Notes under the pieces: model-generated
The model's input: only the letters and a program-made list of their open reading frames with translations
What the model was told of the DNA's origin: nothing
Database searches by the model: none
Assembly: GCA_900754775.1 (NCBI GenBank)
Contig: CAAEDZ010000220.1
Location: 1 to 9,903 of the forward strand
Origin: Clostridia bacterium
Lineage (GTDB): Bacteria > Bacillota_A > Clostridia > Christensenellales > Aristaeellaceae
Direction of reading: 5' to 3'
DNA length: 9,903 bases
Shown: piece by piece, positions 7,531 through 9,903 of the stretch
Layout: every line of letters starts with the position of its first letter
Numbering within the stretch: position 1 is the first letter of the stretch
Made by a program: the position numbers and the translations under genes

Positions 7531-7543
7531 CGCGGCGTTTTTT
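7518..7543 (+). terminator. Likely intrinsic terminator overlapping the end of the hypothetical gene
   Basis: CGT-g-CGCG (7518-7525) pairs with CGCGGCG (7531-7537), with one bulged G and a T-G wobble, around ATTAG, which contains the stop codon. Six T (7538-7543) follow directly. The stem is only seven pairs, so read-through into the downstream locus is possible. Confidence 0.5.
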
Positions 7544-7552
7544 GAAAGGGAG

Positions 7553-7569
7553 GAAAACAGCTCCGGCGC
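7553..7569 (+). repeat. Left arm of a 17-nt perfect inverted repeat
   Basis: GAAAACAGCTCCGGCGC, perfectly complementary to the right arm at 7748-7764, with 178 nt between. The arms enclose the structured leader and the 26-codon gene. Pairing does not extend past the 17 bases on either side, and no target-site duplication is seen outside them. Confidence 0.9.
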
Positions 7570-7593
7570 CTGATCGTGATCTCTAGCGTAGCG

Positions 7594-7651
7594 GAAATAT
7601 AGCGTGCCTGCTAGCGAACGGCATAGCCTTGGTAATAGGAGGCTATATTTC
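7594..7651 (+). promoter_or_regulatory. Structured 5' leader with alternative pairings around the ribosome binding site
   Basis: GAAATATAGC (7594-7603) is perfectly complementary to GCTATATTTC (7642-7651), which occupies the bases between AGGAGG (7637-7642) and the ATG at 7653. GGCTAT (7641-7646) can pair instead with ATAGCC (7623-7628). The two pairings share bases and cannot coexist. GTGCC (7604-7608) can also pair with GGCAT (7620-7624). The layout resembles a translational switch, but it matches no riboswitch class I know. No convincing promoter is visible in 7544-7600. Confidence 0.5.
7618..7631 (+). repeat. Direct repeat, copy 1 of 2
   Basis: ACGGCATAGC-C-TTG; the second copy at 7736-7748 lacks one C (ACGGCATAGC-TTG). 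The two copies flank the 26-codon gene and its ribosome binding site. Confidence 0.7.
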
Positions 7652-7652
7652 A

Positions 7653-7733
7653 ATGAAGACCAAGATCGTGGCTGCTCTGACCGCCCTCGCGGCGTTCGTT
7701 ATGTCCTGCGGCGCTTACATCACCTGGCGATAA
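7653..7733 (+). CDS. 26-residue hydrophobic peptide with one cysteine, function unknown
   Basis: ATG 7653 follows a full AGGAGG (7637-7642) by ten bases and the frame closes with TAA at 7731. About 20 of 25 sense codons after ATG end in G or C, like the neighbouring genes, which supports real coding. The peptide begins MKTKIVAALTALAAFVMSC and ends GAYITWR: two lysines, a hydrophobic stretch (residues 5-18), a cysteine at 19 and an aromatic tail. It could be a small single-span membrane protein, a tiny lipoprotein (VMSC is a near-miss lipobox, leaving an eight-residue mature peptide), or a peptide-signal precursor. It lacks the acidic C-terminal tail typical of AgrD, and no AgrB-like gene is in the window. 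It sits between the arms of the 17-nt inverted repeat, 69 nt before the HD-GYP start and in the same frame. Confidence 0.65.
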   Translation: MKTKIVAALTALAAFVMSCGAYITWR

Positions 7734-7735
7734 CG

Positions 7736-7748
7736 ACGGCATAGCTTG
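7736..7748 (+). repeat. Direct repeat, copy 2 of 2
   Basis: ACGGCATAGC-TTG, the partner of 7618-7631. Its ATAGC could pair with GCTAT at 7642-7646, offering a third partner for the bases beside the small gene's ribosome binding site. Confidence 0.7.
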
Positions 7749-7764
7749 CGCCGGAGCTGTTTTC
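7748..7764 (+). repeat. Right arm of a 17-nt perfect inverted repeat
   Basis: GCGCCGGAGCTGTTTTC, the reverse complement of 7553-7569. It ends 22 nt before the AGGAG site (7787-7791) of the HD-GYP gene, so pairing or inversion here would alter that gene's leader. Confidence 0.9.
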
Positions 7765-7802
7765 ACATACATGCAGTTTTGCTGGCAGGAGTAGAAGACG
7801 GA

Positions 7803-9110
7803 ATGCAGCAGAAGTGGGAGCGACCTTATATCTGGACGATCATATCCTTGGGCTTTGCCTTGGTTGCGGTCGCCATTTACAGCGCCGTGCGCCAGTACGC
7901 CCTCGCGGATGTGGGAGAATATCTCCGCCAGACGCTTTATCTCACCATCATCTGCGCCGTTTGCCGCTCCCTGCCGGTCTTTTTGTCCAACAACAAGGCC
8001 ATGGATCTCTCGGTCATCAGCATTCTCATGACCTATCTGACCATGGGCACGGCTCAGGCCATCGTCGTATATACGCTCTCCACGTTCTTCACCTTTTCCT
8101 TCAATGAGCCGGGCGGCAAGCACGTTTCCAGCATCTACAACAGCGACCCGGTCAAATCCATGTTCAATCTGGGCAGCATCGTCATCGCCGTGGCGGTGCC
8201 CGGCTTCGTTTGCAGCCTGACGGGCTGGGAAGCGGGCCAATTCGTCTATCCGCAGATCCTGCTGATCACGGTCATCTTTGCGGCCTTGACGTTCCTTGTC
8301 AACGCGCTGATCATGATGGGCCTGTTTTACATGATCGACGGCCTTAGCCGCTATGAGGCGCAGCACATGCTCTTGGGTCTGGTGCCCAACGTGCTGCCGG
8401 TCATGCCGCTGGGCTACGTGATGGCGCTGTTTTTGCGGCAGGAAAACGGCGTGCTGCTCGTCCTGTTCATGCTCCTGCCGCTGCTGCTCGCCCGCCACGG
8501 CTGGAAGTTGTACGTGGATTCCATCAACCAGCAACAGCGCCTCGTAGACGCGCTCAACGCCTCCATGGAGGCGCGGGACGCCTACACCAGCGGCCACGCC
8601 CGGCGCGTCAGCGAATACGCGATGATGATCGCCCGCGAGATGGGCATCAGCGGCCGCGACATATACACATTGCAGCGCGGCGCGCTTTTGCACGACGTGG
8701 GCAAGGTCGGCGTCAGCGATACGGTGCTGCTCAAGCCCGGCAAGCTCACCCCCGAGGAGCGCAAGCACATCGAGACCCACCCCGTCGTCGGCGCCAACAT
8801 CACCACGCAGGTCGAGTTCGACGCGGACATCATCGACATGGTGCGCCACCACCACGAGCGCTTTGACGGCACTGGCTATCCCGACAGGCTCAAGGGCGAG
8901 GACATCTCCCGCAACGCCCGCATCCTGGCCGTGGCCGATTCTCTGGACGCCATGCTCTCCGACCGCCCCTACCGCAAGGGCATGGAGAAGGAAAAGGCCC
9001 TCGGCCTCATCCGCGAGGCCTCCGGCACGCAATTCGACCCCGTCGTGGTCGAAGCCCTGATGCGCGCCGCCAGCCATGAGCCGCTGGGGGAGGAGCGCAA
9101 GCCGTGTTGA
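7803..9110 (+). CDS. Membrane-anchored HD-GYP cyclic-dinucleotide phosphodiesterase (435 aa)
   Basis: HD-GYP proteins hydrolyse cyclic di-GMP (some act on cGAMP) and so lower second-messenger levels. The N-terminal part (about 11-231) is hydrophobic with six to seven likely membrane helices and no recognised sensor family. A short polar linker (232-258) leads to the cytoplasmic HD-GYP domain (about 255-425). Metal-binding and signature residues are present: His265 (SGHARRV), His297-Asp298 in HDVGK, His326 (THP), the tandem histidines and GYP in HHHERFDGTGYP (349-360), and Asp379 (AVADSLDAM), followed by SDRPYR. All expected ligands are intact, so activity is likely. ATG 7803 has AGGAG 11 bases upstream; the frame is open back to TTG 7746, but that start lies in the inverted-repeat region without a ribosome site. 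The last seven bases overlap the next gene. Confidence 0.93.
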   Translation: MQQKWERPYIWTIISLGFALVAVAIYSAVRQYALADVGEYLRQTLYLTIICAVCRSLPVFLSNNKAMDLSVISILMTYLTMGTAQAIVVYTLSTFFTFSFNEPGGKHVSSIYNSDPVKSMFNLGSIVIAVAVPGFVCSLTGWEAGQFVYPQILLITVIFAALTFLVNALIMMGLFYMIDGLSRYEAQHMLLGLVPNVLPVMPLGYVMALFLRQENGVLLVLFMLLPLLLARHGWKLYVDSINQQQRLVDALNASMEARDAYTSGHARRVSEYAMMIAREMGISGRDIYTLQRGALLHDVGKVGVSDTVLLKPGKLTPEERKHIETHPVVGANITTQVEFDADIIDMVRHHHERFDGTGYPDRLKGEDISRNARILAVADSLDAMLSDRPYRKGMEKEKALGLIREASGTQFDPVVVEALMRAASHEPLGEERKPC

Positions 9111-9664
9111 TGCTCGTCGCTCTGGTCGCCTCCGTGTTCGTCGGCTACGCGCGCCGCGGCAGGCTGCGCCACTATCTGGAACGCCCCCTGCGCGGCATCT
9201 GGCTGCCCATCGCCGCCTACGCGCTGGAGGTCTCCTTTGACGCGCTGGAAAGGATACTGCCGTGGCCGCCGTCCGCGTGGCTGGGCGTTGCCGTCTGCGC
9301 GGAATACGCGCTGCTCTTTGTCTTCCTCTGGCGCAACCGCGAGCGCAAGGCCTTCTGGGTGCTGGCCATCTCCTCGCTGCTTAACTTCGCCGTCATCGCC
9401 ATGAATGGCTTTCGCATGCCCATTTCGCCGGTGGTGCATAACTACCCCATCTTTGAAAACATCGTCAGCCGCGTCAGCGCCGGAGAGATGGTCGAATACA
9501 CGCTCGTCGGCTGGGATGGCCCGCTGTGGTGGCTGGGCGACACCATCCCCGTGCTATGGGTGGTCCCGGGGCTGGCCAGCGTCGGCGACATAGGTCTGGC
9601 CGTGGGCATGTTCATCCTCATACAGGAGATCATGTGCCCCAAGCCGCGCAAGGGCCGCCACTGA
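9104..9664 (+). CDS. DUF5317-type integral membrane protein (186 aa)
   Basis: This is a small multi-span membrane protein of unknown function. Hydrophobic stretches near residues 1-14, 32-46, 58-76, 84-100 and 155-174 suggest about five helices, with a basic tail (CPKPRKGRH) probably in the cytoplasm. NGFRMPIS (101-108), WWLGDTIPV (142-150) and SVGDIGLAVGM (159-169) match my recollection of the conserved NGG-x-MP, LGD and S-x-GD pattern of the DUF5317 family; a profile search would settle it. GTG 9104 is preceded by AGGAG (9091-9095) at eight bases, and the start overlaps the HD-GYP stop by seven bases, so the two are probably translationally coupled. TTG 9107 or ATG 9110 are alternative starts. 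A sensory or partner role with the HD-GYP protein is inferred from coupling only. Confidence 0.8.
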   Translation: MLMLVALVASVFVGYARRGRLRHYLERPLRGIWLPIAAYALEVSFDALERILPWPPSAWLGVAVCAEYALLFVFLWRNRERKAFWVLAISSLLNFAVIAMNGFRMPISPVVHNYPIFENIVSRVSAGEMVEYTLVGWDGPLWWLGDTIPVLWVVPGLASVGDIGLAVGMFILIQEIMCPKPRKGRH

Positions 9665-9771
9665 GCGCCTCCCGGCAAGGCCCGCGCCGCAGGATCACGC
9701 TGAGAGAAGATCAGGCGCGATGTTCGCATTCCTGACACGCAGTCTTTTCAACACCTTGTCAATACCCCGAA
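9665..9771. other. Intergenic stretch without recognised features
   Basis: About 107 nt after the last complete gene. No ORF with a ribosome binding site, no RNA gene and no clear promoter is seen. TTGACA is present on the - strand near 9749-9754, but no -10 box stands at a useful distance. Confidence 0.5.
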
Positions 9772-9801
9772 GCCCCGTCCCGCTTTACCTTGGGACGGGG
9801 C
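9772..9801. terminator. Strong GC hairpin, possibly a shared terminator
   Basis: GCCCCGTCCC (9772-9781) and GGGACGGGGC (9792-9801) form a perfect ten-pair stem with a ten-base loop (GCTTTACCTT). Neither side has a T run (CTGCCTTTG on the +, TTCGGGGTA on the -), so it is not a textbook intrinsic terminator. It lies between the + strand DUF5317 gene and a probable - strand gene end, which fits a bidirectional end structure. Confidence 0.55.
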
Positions 9802-9903
9802 CTGCCTTTGCCCGCGCGCGCCCTTCCACCACCAGCGCCCGGTGCAGCGCCCGCAGACCATCGCTCAAACAGCGCCCGCGCACGCGCAGCAGCAGCTGAT
9901 CCC
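9785..9903 (-). CDS. Probable 3' end of a - strand gene, truncated by the window edge
   Basis: Read on the - strand from the window edge, one frame runs open for 38 codons to TAA at 9787-9785. The visible protein begins DQLLLRVRGRCLSDGLRALH and continues ALVVEGRARAKAGPVPR. Most codons end in G or C (CTG, CGC, GTG), as in the other genes. One other - strand frame stops early and the third has a much weaker third-position bias. The stop codon falls in the loop of the 9772-9801 hairpin, so coding would run into the hairpin. The family cannot be recognised from so short a piece. It could also be chance in GC-rich DNA. Confidence 0.45.
   Translation of the reverse strand, partial: DQLLLRVRGRCLSDGLRALHRALVVEGRARAKAGPVPR

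Noticed and set aside
7544..7660. c-di-GMP riboswitch (class I or II) ahead of the HD-GYP locus
   Set aside because: Suggested by context, but the conserved GEMM core and tetraloop receptor, and the class II pseudoknot sequence, are not present.
7653..7733. AgrD-type cyclic lactone autoinducer
   Set aside because: The size and single Cys are suggestive, but the acidic, proline-containing C-terminal tail is missing and no AgrB-like protease gene is present.
7650..9077. A 475-codon open frame on the - strand across the HD-GYP gene
   Set aside because: It mirrors the intact catalytic HD-GYP frame, has shadow-type composition, and has no ribosome site or promoter.
9720..9900. Open + strand frame at the window end starting ATG 9720
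   Set aside because: No ribosome binding site, runs through a strong hairpin, and its composition (Ser, Arg and Pro rich) looks like a shadow of the - strand frame.

Overview
The window is GC-rich bacterial DNA with few gaps between genes, G/C-biased third codon positions, AGGAGG-type ribosome binding sites and sigma-A-like promoters. FtsA/FtsZ sequence style, tandem MATE exporters and a membrane HD-GYP protein coupled to a DUF5317-type protein all point to a high-GC Firmicute of the class Clostridia, possibly a gut-type lineage. The genus cannot be told from this window.

Layout. (1) Bases 1-2305: the 3' part of ftsA, then ftsZ, both on the + strand, closed by a strong intrinsic terminator. 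(2) 2348-3620: an MFS transporter on the - strand, convergent with ftsZ, with its own hairpin and promoter. (3) 3605-6714: a divergent control region, then two tandem MATE-family exporters, closed by a near-perfect terminator. (4) 6734-7543: a promoter and a 228-residue soluble protein of unknown function with an internal repeat, ending in a terminator-like hairpin. (5) 7553-9664: a 17-nt perfect inverted repeat encloses a structured leader and a 26-codon gene missed by size-limited ORF calling. This is followed by a membrane HD-GYP phosphodiesterase that overlaps a DUF5317-type membrane protein. (6) 9665-9903: non-coding DNA, a strong hairpin, and probably the 3' end of a - strand gene.

How the genes relate. 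FtsA and FtsZ are the Z-ring scaffold and its membrane tether. The MFS and MATE genes form a transport block unrelated to division; no substrate can be assigned. The HD-GYP protein should lower cyclic di-GMP (or a related cyclic dinucleotide) in response to something sensed by its membrane domain, with the DUF5317 protein as a translationally coupled partner.

The part most worth a second look is 7553-7764, just upstream of the HD-GYP gene. It combines perfect 17-nt inverted arms, a leader with competing pairings around the ribosome binding site, and a tiny hydrophobic Cys-containing peptide. It may be an invertible (phase-variable) switch, a cis-acting RNA regulator, or a peptide-sensing module; the sequence alone does not decide.
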